Of a DNA stretch of 64,000 nt, positions 56,826 to 64,000 are shown one piece after another. Origin of the DNA: Thiothrix lacustris DSM 21227 (GTDB lineage: Bacteria > Pseudomonadota > Gammaproteobacteria > Thiotrichales > Thiotrichaceae); NCBI RefSeq assembly GCF_000621325.1, contig NZ_JHYQ01000012.1, forward strand, positions 1 to 64,000, read 5' to 3'. A model generated the notes under the pieces. That model worked only from the letters and a program-made list of their open reading frames with translations, searched no databases and was not told where the DNA came from. The position numbers were made by a program, and so were the translations under genes. How positions within the stretch are numbered: the stretch's first letter is position 1; every line of letters starts with the position of its first letter.

Positions 56826-58292
56826 ATGCCAACCCTGATGGTGCAGGGGTGCACCTCCGACGCGGGTAAAAGTACCCTTGTCGCTGGGCTGTGCCGCGTC
56901 TTCAAACGACGCGGCCTAACGGTTGCGCCATTCAAACCTCAGAACATGGCCTTGAACAGCGCGGTGACACCCGACGGCGGTGAAATCGGGCGGGCGCAAG
57001 CCTTGCAGGCGCAAGCGGCGGGCATTGCGCCTTCCGTCCACATGAACCCGGTGCTACTCAAACCAAATACCGATACGGGGGCGCAAGTCATCTTGCAAGG
57101 CCATTCCATTGGCAACCTCGAAGCCCTCGATTACCACAGTTACAAACCCAAAGCTGCCGCTGCGGTGTTTGATTCCTACGCCCGTTTGTGTGCCGAATAC
57201 CCCTATATCATGGTGGAAGGCGCGGGTAGCCCTGCCGAAATCAATTTGCGCGAAGGCGATATTGCCAATATGGGCTTTGCGGAACGTGCTGATTGCCCGG
57301 TGATTTTGATTGCTGACATCGACAAAGGTGGCGTATTCGCGCATCTGGTCGGTACGCTGGCTTTGTTATCGGCAAGTGAGCAGGCGCGGGTGCAAGGTTT
57401 CGTCATTAACCGTTTTCGCGGCGATATTGCCTTGCTGCAAGGTGGGCTGGACTGGCTGGAAGCCTACACCGGTAAGCCTGTGCTGGGCGTATTGCCATAC
57501 TTACACGGGTTGCATCTGGATGCGGAAGACGCGGTGCCAGAAAATGCAGTGAATGCCGGGAAATTCCGCGTCATTGCTCCCCTGCTTCCGCACATCAGCA
57601 ACCATACCGATTTTGAGCCGTTGCGGCTGCACCCGCAGGTGGATTTCCGTTATGTTCGGCATCTGGAAAGCATTCCCGCCGCTGACTTGATACTTTTGCC
57701 GGGCAGCAAAAACGTCGGGTTTGATCTGGCGTGGTTGCGCTCCCAAGGTTGGGAAGCCGCAATCCAGCAGCACTTACGCTACGGCGGCAAAGTGATCGGT
57801 ATTTGTGGCGGAATGCAAATGTTGGGGCACAGTATCCATGACCCGCACGGCATTGAAGGCGCACCCAGCAGCCATAAAGGTTTGGGTTTACTCGACCTTG
57901 AAACCACCTTGCAACCCGAAAAACAACTCACCAACCGAGTGGGGGTGTTGGGACTGATGCCAAGAGAGGGCGTATGCAATACGCCCCTACGGGGATATGA
58001 AATCCATTGTGGTATCAGCACCGGGGCAGCATTAGCCACCCCTGCGGTGTATCTGGAGGGGCAGCCGGATGGCGCAATCTCGGCGGATGGACAGCTCTTT
58101 GCGACTTACCTGCACGGCTTGTTTGATTCGCCGCAAGCCTTGCAAGCGTTGCTGGAATGGGCAGGTCTGTCTGTGGCGCAAACCCTTGACATCAATGCTG
58201 TGCGTGAACAGCAACTGGAGCGCCTCGCGGATACGTTGGAAGCGCATTTGGATATGTCCGCCATTCACCACCTGCTGACACCATGCGCTTAA
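56826..58292 (+). CDS. cobQ: Adenosylcobyric acid synthase
   Basis: 488 residues. Adds amide groups to the corrin ring using glutamine and ATP. The N-terminal dethiobiotin-synthetase-like ATPase starts [20 protein letters not shown], with [10 protein letters not shown] and [11 protein letters not shown]. The C-terminal glutamine amidotransferase has the nucleophile Cys in [15 protein letters not shown] and the His-x-Glu region near the end (YLHGLFDSP). It starts one base after the membrane-protein stop. Overlaps dusC by 10 bases. Confidence 0.95.
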   Translation: MPTLMVQGCTSDAGKSTLVAGLCRVFKRRGLTVAPFKPQNMALNSAVTPDGGEIGRAQALQAQAAGIAPSVHMNPVLLKPNTDTGAQVILQGHSIGNLEALDYHSYKPKAAAAVFDSYARLCAEYPYIMVEGAGSPAEINLREGDIANMGFAERADCPVILIADIDKGGVFAHLVGTLALLSASEQARVQGFVINRFRGDIALLQGGLDWLEAYTGKPVLGVLPYLHGLHLDAEDAVPENAVNAGKFRVIAPLLPHISNHTDFEPLRLHPQVDFRYVRHLESIPAADLILLPGSKNVGFDLAWLRSQGWEAAIQQHLRYGGKVIGICGGMQMLGHSIHDPHGIEGAPSSHKGLGLLDLETTLQPEKQLTNRVGVLGLMPREGVCNTPLRGYEIHCGISTGAALATPAVYLEGQPDGAISADGQLFATYLHGLFDSPQALQALLEWAGLSVAQTLDINAVREQQLERLADTLEAHLDMSAIHHLLTPCA

Positions 58293-59230
58293 TCCTTGCC
58301 CCAATGGAAGGTGTGATGGATCACACCATGCGTGACTTGCTGACCCGCGTGGGTGGTTACGAACGCTGCGTGACCGAATTCGTGCGGGTGGTGGATCGGC
58401 AATTACCCCCGCGTGTGTTTTACCGTACTTGCCCCGAATTATACCACGGCGGTAAAACTTCAGCAGGAACACCGGTTTACGTGCAACTCCTTGGTGGCGA
58501 CCCTGAAAGCATGGCACTCAATGCGCAAGTGCTGGAACGCTTGGATGCACCCGGTATCGACATCAATTTTGGTTGCCCTTCTAAAACCGTCAACAAAAGC
58601 GATGGCGGTTCGGTGCTGTTGCGCGAACCTGAGCGGGTGCATGACATTATCAAAGCGGTGCGGACAGCGGTTAGCTCGCATATCCCAGTAACCGCCAAAA
58701 TTCGCCTCGGTTTTAAGGACAGTAGCCTGTTTGAAGACATTGCGCTGGGGGTGGAGGCGGCCGGAGCAACCGAGTTGTGTATCCACGCCCGTACCAAGCA
58801 GCACGGTTACTTGCCCCCGGCCTACTGGGCAGAAATCGGCAAGGTAAAACCCAAGCTCAGTATCCCGGTGATTGCCAACGGCGAAATTTGGTCAGCCGCG
58901 AATGCTAGCCAAGCGCAAGCCGAAAGCGGTTGTACCGATTTGATGCTGGGGCGCGGTGCGTTAAGTTTCCCTGATTTGGCGCGAGTCATCCACGCCCAAC
59001 AGGCTGGGGAAGCTTATACCCCGTTGCCGTGGGCAGAGATTTTGCCGCTGGTAGTGCAATACGCCGGAGAGCTTGAGCAACGTGCGCCGAAATACGCCGC
59101 CAGTTTCATCAAGCAATGGTTTACCTATTTGCGTCGCCAATACCCTGAAGCGGAAAGCCTTTTCCAGCAGATAAAACGCATGAAATTACCCGATGAGATC
59201 AAGGCCGCGCTGTTGCTGTACTGTTACTAA
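58283..59230 (+). CDS. dusC: tRNA-dihydrouridine synthase C
   Basis: 315 residues, flavoenzyme that reduces U16 of tRNAs. [18 protein letters not shown] at the start, the catalytic Cys in [14 protein letters not shown] (INFGCPSK), [20 protein letters not shown] and [10 protein letters not shown] with FMN-phosphate contacts in MLGRGAL. The sequence style [11 protein letters not shown] and the C-terminal extension fit the DusC subclass rather than DusA or DusB. It lies inside a B12 gene run and overlaps cobQ by 10 bases. Confidence 0.92.
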   Translation: MRLILAPMEGVMDHTMRDLLTRVGGYERCVTEFVRVVDRQLPPRVFYRTCPELYHGGKTSAGTPVYVQLLGGDPESMALNAQVLERLDAPGIDINFGCPSKTVNKSDGGSVLLREPERVHDIIKAVRTAVSSHIPVTAKIRLGFKDSSLFEDIALGVEAAGATELCIHARTKQHGYLPPAYWAEIGKVKPKLSIPVIANGEIWSAANASQAQAESGCTDLMLGRGALSFPDLARVIHAQQAGEAYTPLPWAEILPLVVQYAGELEQRAPKYAASFIKQWFTYLRRQYPEAESLFQQIKRMKLPDEIKAALLLYCY

Positions 59231-59247
59231 GCTGTTACTGCTATAAT

Positions 59248-59276
59248 TTGACGCTCTTTAACCTTGCGGGTATGTT
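59248..59276 (+). promoter_or_regulatory. Predicted sigma-70 promoter of the CZB pair and cobO
   Basis: TTGACG (59248-59253), 17 bases, TATGTT (59271-59276). It is 18 bases after dusC and 64 bases before the first CZB gene, and may also drive cobO. A TATAAT at 59242-59247 is an alternative -10. Confidence 0.5.
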
Positions 59277-59338
59277 CCATTAAATAGATTAATCTTTGGT
59301 CGTATTTAATCGTTACAATGAAATAAAGGGGCGCAAGC

Positions 59339-59731
59339 ATGGATAAGAAAGTGTTTTTTATTAAACGCTTAAATGATCATGTTCAGTATTTGAGCAAGAT
59401 GAAGGGGCGTTTGGATGGTTTGAATCAATTTGAGCCATGCAACTGTCAGCAGTGCGCTTTAGGCGGCTGGTTGTACGGCGAAGGGCTGAGTGAAGTTAAA
59501 CCTTATGGGGCTGTCATGGAGGATTTGTTTCAAGCATTATTTATCCCTCATGAACGTTTTCATCAGTCCAGTGATGAAGCGTTATGTTGCCAAATGGCTG
59601 GGGATGAGCTGGGTACGCGTCGCGCGTTGACCGAAATGCATCAACTCTCGAACACACTGGTTATGCTGTTGTTAAAAATGGACAATATTTCAGGTAAAAC
59701 TGACTTACTGTTGTCTGCTGAATGTTCATAA
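59339..59731 (+). CDS. Stand-alone CZB-domain (chemoreceptor zinc-binding) protein, copy 1
   Basis: 130 residues, one CZB domain. Conserved zinc ligands in order: His in RLNDHVQYL, Cys in CALGGWLYGEG, His in PHERFHQSS. CZB domains normally sit on chemoreceptors or diguanylate cyclases and sense zinc or thiol oxidants such as hypochlorous acid. Here it is alone and cytoplasmic, with an extra CNCQQC cluster before the ligand Cys that copy 2 lacks. Confidence 0.85.
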   Translation: MDKKVFFIKRLNDHVQYLSKMKGRLDGLNQFEPCNCQQCALGGWLYGEGLSEVKPYGAVMEDLFQALFIPHERFHQSSDEALCCQMAGDELGTRRALTEMHQLSNTLVMLLLKMDNISGKTDLLLSAECS

Positions 59732-59759
59732 TCGACATGCCTAATTAAGGATTTAACCG

Positions 59760-60155
59760 ATGGAAAAGAAAGCATTTTTTTTGAAGCGACTCAATGATCA
59801 CATACAATATTTACGGCGCATGAAAGGGCGGTTGGATGGTGTTAATCAGTTTGAGCCAACCACCTGCCACATGTGTGTATTAGGCGATTGGTTGTACGGT
59901 GAGGGGCAACGCGAAGCCAATGAATACGGTGAAACCATGTTGGCCTTATTTAATGCGTTGTTAGTGCCACATGAACGCTTCCATCAAGCGAGTGAAGAGG
60001 CGTTACGTTGCCAACAAGCGGGTGATGAAGTGGGAATGCAACGTGCTTTTACGGAGGTGCATACCCTTTCCAATACTTTGGTAACAATCTTATTGCAGAT
60101 GGATGGTCTATCAGGCAAAGTCAAATACCAACCCGCTATTGCAGAATGCTCATGA
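59760..60155 (+). CDS. Stand-alone CZB-domain protein, copy 2
   Basis: 131 residues, clearly a tandem duplicate of the preceding gene: both begin with FF(I/L)KRLNDH(V/I)QYL and end AECS. Ligands: His in LNDHIQYL, Cys in CVLGDWLYGEG, His in PHERFHQAS. It starts 28 bases after copy 1. Its stop overlaps the cobO start by 4 bases (ATGA), so it is made with the adenosyltransferase. Partner and signal unknown. Confidence 0.85.
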   Translation: MEKKAFFLKRLNDHIQYLRRMKGRLDGVNQFEPTTCHMCVLGDWLYGEGQREANEYGETMLALFNALLVPHERFHQASEEALRCQQAGDEVGMQRAFTEVHTLSNTLVTILLQMDGLSGKVKYQPAIAECS

Positions 60156-60757
60156 CTGATACTGATAAAAACACTCGCCATCAAGCCCGTATGGCTCGTA
60201 AAAAAGCCGTGATTGACGCCAGCATTGCGCGTGCGGATCAGGAAAAAGGCTTGCTGCTGGTGTTGACCGGCAATGGGAAGGGCAAATCCAGTTCGGCGTT
60301 TGGCATGGTGGGGCGTTCATTGGGGCATGGCATGAAGGTGGGCGTTTGCCAGTTCCTCAAAAGCCGTACCGATACTGGGGAGGAGGCATTTTTCAGCCGA
60401 GATCCCAAGGTGGAATGGCATGTGCTAGGTGATGGTTTTACCTGGGAAACGCAGAACCGTGAGCAGGATATTGCGACCTCGCAACGTGGCTGGGTGGTGG
60501 CGCAGCGGATGCTAGCCGATCCTAGTTACGCGATGGTAGTGCTGGATGAGCTGACCTATCTGCTGAATTATGGCTATCTGGATGCCGATCAGGTGCTGGA
60601 TGACATCGCCGCCCGCCCAGCGATGCAGCATGTGGTAGTCACCGGGCGAGCAGCCAGCGAAGCCTTGCGTGACCTCGCTGACACCGTGTCAGAGATTGCC
60701 GATGTGAAACACGCTTACCGTGATGGCATCATGGCTCAAAAGGGCGTTGACCTTTAG
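60152..60757 (+). CDS. cobO: Cob(I)yrinic acid a,c-diamide adenosyltransferase
   Basis: 201 residues from the ATG at 60152, which overlaps the CZB stop by 4 bases; an ATG two codons upstream is also possible. Transfers the adenosyl group to the corrin cobalt. P-loop as TGNGKGKSSSAFGM, then FLKSRTDTGEE, VVLDELTYLLNYGYL and VVVTGRAAS. It is of the CobA/CobO/BtuR type. It completes the B12 gene run with cobQ and btuB, and can also salvage imported corrinoids. Confidence 0.95.
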   Translation: MTDTDKNTRHQARMARKKAVIDASIARADQEKGLLLVLTGNGKGKSSSAFGMVGRSLGHGMKVGVCQFLKSRTDTGEEAFFSRDPKVEWHVLGDGFTWETQNREQDIATSQRGWVVAQRMLADPSYAMVVLDELTYLLNYGYLDADQVLDDIAARPAMQHVVVTGRAASEALRDLADTVSEIADVKHAYRDGIMAQKGVDL

Positions 60758-60765
60758 TCGGTTGA

Positions 60766-61623
60766 TTAGCCTAACAATTCTTTCATGAACTGTGGTAGGG
60801 CTGCACTACCTTGATGAATACCAGCGTTGTAATATTTGGTCGGGAAGCCCAGTTTTTCAGCTGCGGCTTGCCGGGCAAATTCAACGTTGCCCGCTTTCGC
60901 CGCAATCGTGCAGCTCCACCAGCCCGTTGGGTAACTCACCAGTTGGAACTGATGTAGTTTTGTATCACTAAAACCCGCTTTGCGCATGGTGTCGTGCATG
61001 GGTTTGATGATCTTTTCGGCGTGAACCAGCGGCGATTCGCTTTGCTGTACCAGTAAGCCGTTTTCGCCCAATGCACGCCAGCAGCCACGGAAGAATTCTT
61101 CGCTGTACAACACAGCGCCGGGGCCTACCGGGTCGGTGCTGTCTACGATCAACACATCCAGCGAACCGGGTTCGGCATTATTGATCCACGCAATCCCGTC
61201 TTCAAACGCCAGCGTAGCACGCGGGTCATTATTGGATTCGCACAATTCCGGGAAGAACATTTCGCTGACGCGGGTCACGCGCTCGTCGATGTCGATCTGG
61301 ATGGCAGATTCGACTTCCGGGTGACGCAACACTTCACGCAAGGTGCCGCAGTCGCCGCCGCCGATAATGCACACGCGCTTGGGCGCGGGATGGCTGAACA
61401 TGACGGGGTGTGCCATCATTTCGTGGTAAACGAAGTTGTCGCGGGTTGTCACCATGGTGCAACCATCGAGCGTCATCAGTTTGCCGAAGGTTTTGGTGTC
61501 GTAAATTTCCAGCTTTTGGAACGGGGTTTGTTCTTCATGAATTTTGCCCGCGTCAGTTAATTCCAGCCCGAAAATCGTGCCGGAGTCGGATAATTCAGTA
61601 AACCAGTTAGGGTTGGATGTCAT
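60766..61623 (-). CDS. speE: Spermidine synthase
   Basis: 285 residues. Moves an aminopropyl group from decarboxylated SAM to putrescine. The signature VCIIGGGDCGTLREVLRHP (SAM-binding GGGDG-type) and the catalytic Asp in VLIVDSTDPVGPG are present, together with YHEMMAHPVMFSHP. Length matches E. coli SpeE (288). No speD was found nearby. Convergent with cobO, with 8 bases between. Confidence 0.95.
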   Translation of the reverse strand: MTSNPNWFTELSDSGTIFGLELTDAGKIHEEQTPFQKLEIYDTKTFGKLMTLDGCTMVTTRDNFVYHEMMAHPVMFSHPAPKRVCIIGGGDCGTLREVLRHPEVESAIQIDIDERVTRVSEMFFPELCESNNDPRATLAFEDGIAWINNAEPGSLDVLIVDSTDPVGPGAVLYSEEFFRGCWRALGENGLLVQQSESPLVHAEKIIKPMHDTMRKAGFSDTKLHQFQLVSYPTGWWSCTIAAKAGNVEFARQAAAEKLGFPTKYYNAGIHQGSAALPQFMKELLG

Positions 61624-61693
61624 GGCAGTGCCTGTTGATTGATCACATAAAGGCGCTATGATGCCACAAGCCCGAAGTTTGTAGAATGTCTGT

Positions 61694-62167
61694 TTAGTGA
61701 AACACAGGTGCTTCGCCAGACAGACTTAAGCCCTCTGCCCAGAAAAAGCTGTTGCCCTCTTCCGGGCGGTTGAGTAGGACCATTAAGACGACCCATTTAA
61801 GGCGGTCGAGATTAAAGTCTTCATCCTGTAATTCCAGCACGCGGTCAAGGATCTGTTCCCGAGCTTCGGTGCTAATGACGCCTGCGTGCTCCAGAAAGAT
61901 CAGGTAGCCTTGGCATTCGCCATCCAGCCAGTAGCGTTCCTGCGGGGAAAAAATCCGGGTCGTGGAACAGCGGTAGGTGACTTCTACCCGTTCGGCGGTA
62001 TCGCCCAGGCTTTCCAGCCAGTCGAACGCACGGGTAATTTCGCTGTTCAGGAAACCAGCATCCTGCAAATAGCCATGCATGGAGGCACGGTCTTCCGGCA
62101 GGTTGTCACCCATGTCGGGATAATTATCAAAAAGGTAGAAGAGAACGTCTAACGTATTTTCTTTCAT
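61694..62167 (-). CDS. smg: Smg protein (DUF494)
   Basis: 157 residues from the ATG at 62165-62167, which overlaps the dprA stop by one base (TGATG); the frame opens further upstream inside dprA. MKENTLDVLFYLFDNYPD is the Smg opening, and LKWVVLMVLLNRPEE the conserved end. A small helical protein always next to dprA; its role is unknown. Confidence 0.92.
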   Translation of the reverse strand: MKENTLDVLFYLFDNYPDMGDNLPEDRASMHGYLQDAGFLNSEITRAFDWLESLGDTAERVEVTYRCSTTRIFSPQERYWLDGECQGYLIFLEHAGVISTEAREQILDRVLELQDEDFNLDRLKWVVLMVLLNRPEEGNSFFWAEGLSLSGEAPVFH

Positions 62168-63327
62168 CAGTTTCCAGTTCCTGACCCCAATCGCATGTAA
62201 TGACCACCACCACACGCTGCTACAAGGTTATGCAGTTCAAGCATAAGGAGAATGGATGAAACTGCGTCAGCGGTCAAGCCTGTATTCAGGATAATCCGGT
62301 CTATCGGTAGTGGTTCGTAGCCCAACGCATCAAGTACTTGGGCATATTCAGGATCAAAGGTATCGTTGTCCAGTAAGCCATTACCGGCTGTCAGTACCAG
62401 TTGTCCCTGAGTGGTAGCGGGGGCTTTATCTTGTTGTAACCAAACATTTAACTGTGGTGCAATTTCTTCCAAAATATCGTTGGCGGTTTCGACTAATTTT
62501 GCACCTTGGCGAATTAAATGGTGGCAGCCGCGTGCTAGCGGGTTGTGGATCGAGCCGGGAATGGCGAACACTTCGCGGCCTTGTTCCATCGCGTGGCGTG
62601 CCGTCACTAGTGTGCCGCTTTGCAGGGCGGCTTCCACAATCAATACCCCGAAGCTCATGCCGCTGATAATGCGGTTGCGGCGCGGGAAATGCTGCGGGTG
62701 GGCGGGAATGCCGATGGGGAATTCGGAGACGATACAGCCTTGCGTGGTAATACGTTCCGCCAGTTTGCGGTTGCGCAGCGGGTACATAATGTCGAGGCCG
62801 TTGCCGACCACGGCAATGGTATTGCCCCCGGCTTCCAGCGCGGCTTCGTGGCTGTAGGCGTCGATGCCCACCGCGAGGCCGCTGGTGACGGTGAGGCCAT
62901 TGGTGGCGAAATGCGCAGCGAAGGCACGCGCGTTTTCCTTGCCGCCTTGGGTGGGGTTGCGGCTGCCGACCATGCCGATTTGCGGGTCATTGAGCAGATC
63001 CGCGTTGCCGAAGGCAAACAGCACGGGCGGCGCGGTGCGGATGCGTTTCAGCAGGTTGGGGTAACGGCTGTCCTCGGGAACGAGGATGTGGTGCTGGTCG
63101 GATGCTTCCTGCCAGCGCCAGTCGGGGTCGGCGGCCTCCTGCGGTAGGGCGCGGTAGGCGGCAATGCCTTCCTTTTTCAAGCCTGCTTCGAGCAAGGCGG
63201 TCTCGGAAACGCGTAAGGCTTCTGCTGCCCCGCCGAAATGTTCCACGATGCGGCGCAGGCTGCTGGGGCCCATGCCTTTGGCACGCCAGAAATGCAGGCG
63301 GGCGCGGCGTTCTGAATCAGTGAGCAT
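62167..63327 (-). CDS. dprA: DNA processing protein DprA (Smf)
   Basis: 386 residues from the ATG at 63325-63327; an earlier in-frame start would add 20 residues without similarity. A SAM/helix-hairpin-like N-terminus (LHFWRAKGMGPSSLRRIVEHFG) precedes the Rossmann-like DprA core: IGMVGSRNPTQGGKENARAFAA, VTSGLAVGIDAYSHEAAL, GNTIAVVGNGLDIMYP, REVFAIPGSIHNPLARGCHHLI. The C-terminal winged helix follows. DprA loads RecA on incoming single-stranded DNA during transformation, so the host may be naturally competent. Confidence 0.95.
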   Translation of the reverse strand: MLTDSERRARLHFWRAKGMGPSSLRRIVEHFGGAAEALRVSETALLEAGLKKEGIAAYRALPQEAADPDWRWQEASDQHHILVPEDSRYPNLLKRIRTAPPVLFAFGNADLLNDPQIGMVGSRNPTQGGKENARAFAAHFATNGLTVTSGLAVGIDAYSHEAALEAGGNTIAVVGNGLDIMYPLRNRKLAERITTQGCIVSEFPIGIPAHPQHFPRRNRIISGMSFGVLIVEAALQSGTLVTARHAMEQGREVFAIPGSIHNPLARGCHHLIRQGAKLVETANDILEEIAPQLNVWLQQDKAPATTQGQLVLTAGNGLLDNDTFDPEYAQVLDALGYEPLPIDRIILNTGLTADAVSSILLMLELHNLVAACGGGHYMRLGSGTGN

Positions 63328-63521
63328 GAATAAAGCGTTCCGTGGTGATGAGCCTGCATTTTCCGCCAGCGGTGGGCATGGATGCAAACAAATCCGCTAG
63401 CCTGTGGTGTTGCCTGCCTTGTCCGTTGACGAGTACCACGCTGGTCATACCTCCTTTGTACCCATTCCTATGCTCCGTCATGCTTATTGCAGCTCCCGTG
63501 CCGAATTGGTACAACAGTCAG

Positions 63522-64000
63522 ATGATAGCAACTAACCCTGATACTCACTTATTGATTGACCGCTTCGGGCGGCAAGTGACTTACGTGCGCCTGTCGGTGA
63601 CTGACCGTTGTGATTTGCGCTGCGTGTATTGCATGTCCGAAGACATGACTTTCGTGCCGCGTGAGCAATTGTTGACGCTGGAGGAAATGTTTCGGCTCGG
63701 CAAAGCCTTCGTGGCCATGGGCGTGGATAAACTCCGCATCACCGGGGGTGAGCCGTTGGTACGGCGCAATATCCTCAAACTGTTTCAGGATTTGGGGCAA
63801 CTGGACGGTTTGCGTGACCTGACCCTGACCACTAACGGTACGCAGCTTGCGCGTTACGCCAAAGATCTGAAAGCCGCAGGCGTTACCCGTATCAATATCA
63901 GCCTCGATACCCTCAACCCGGAACGTTTCCGTGCCCTGACCCGCTTGGGTGACATTACTAAAGTACTGGAAGGGATTGATGCGGCATTAGCGGCGGGTTT
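63522..64000 (+). CDS. moaA: GTP 3',8-cyclase MoaA (partial, runs off the window edge)
   Basis: From the ATG at 63522 (a GTG at 63498 is also in frame) 159 codons are visible. Radical SAM enzyme of molybdenum-cofactor synthesis. [20 protein letters not shown] opens the protein, the cluster motif CxxxCxxC is CDLRCVYC (residues 29-36), then [11 protein letters not shown] and [10 protein letters not shown]. The C-terminal GTP-binding CxxC... cluster lies beyond the window. The 194-base spacer from dprA holds the divergent promoters; no other element was recognised in it. Confidence 0.95.
   Translation, partial: MIATNPDTHLLIDRFGRQVTYVRLSVTDRCDLRCVYCMSEDMTFVPREQLLTLEEMFRLGKAFVAMGVDKLRITGGEPLVRRNILKLFQDLGQLDGLRDLTLTTNGTQLARYAKDLKAAGVTRINISLDTLNPERFRALTRLGDITKVLEGIDAALAAG

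Overview
The window is the replication-origin region of a gammaproteobacterial chromosome. The order mnmE-yidC-rnpA-rpmH on the minus strand, facing dnaA-dnaN-recF-gyrB on the plus strand, is diagnostic. FabA, HemX/HemY, a BtuB-type B12 receptor, DusC and Smg also fit Gammaproteobacteria. The overall style suggests Thiotrichales (Thiothrix-like), but that rank is inference and not shown by any single sequence here.

Layout. (1) 1-9.8 kb, all minus strand, is accessory DNA: the 5' part of an IS607-type serine transposase gene, a phage-O-like replication protein preceded by two tiny coupled ORFs, a leader with an attenuator resembling the phage P4 immunity region, and a five-gene type I restriction-modification operon (hsdM-hsdS-unknown-doc-hsdR) carrying a Doc/Fic toxin and a probable partner. 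(2) 9.8-14 kb: a ProQ/FinO RNA chaperone, then mnmE, yidC, rnpA, rpmH. (3) 14-20.6 kb: dnaA, an oriC-like spacer full of DnaA boxes, dnaN, recF, gyrB. Perfect DnaA boxes continue into recF and gyrB, and two or three parS centromere sites lie in recF and the start of prlC. (4) 20.6-26.3 kb: prlC, xthA, two unknown envelope genes, a patatin-like esterase and a VanZ-like protein. (5) 26.3-32.6 kb, minus: a zinc-homeostasis run (zur, a CobW GTPase, a ZrgA-like protein, an ABC ATPase and permease, a DUF3299 lipoprotein) interrupted by a DUF1016/YhcG nuclease and a VF530 protein. (6) 32.7-42.6 kb: a 58-residue membrane protein, a structured leader, hemCDXY, then malic enzyme, M48 protease, zinc-free L31, SIMPL protein, fabA, ubiA and a 2Fe-2S protein.

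(7) 42.7-51.9 kb is the most unusual part. A bactofilin and a membrane coiled-coil protein (minus) face a long plus-strand run: a FimV-C-terminal-like protein, a pseudo-receiver protein, a conservon/MglA-type GTPase, two roadblock-type proteins, an Aer-like PAS protein, a PhnD-like protein without a signal peptide, a LysM/FimV membrane protein, an OmpA-domain protein and a membrane coiled-coil protein with a helix-hairpin-helix end. I read it as an undescribed GTPase-controlled polarity or envelope-organising module that takes a redox/PAS and a ligand input; function is inferred from domains only.

(8) 51.9-64 kb: tatD, cpdA, then a cobalamin riboswitch driving btuB, a BtuM-like membrane protein and cobQ, followed by dusC, two tandem stand-alone CZB zinc-binding proteins and cobO. 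The window ends with speE, smg, dprA and the 5' part of moaA. No tRNA, rRNA or CRISPR array was seen.
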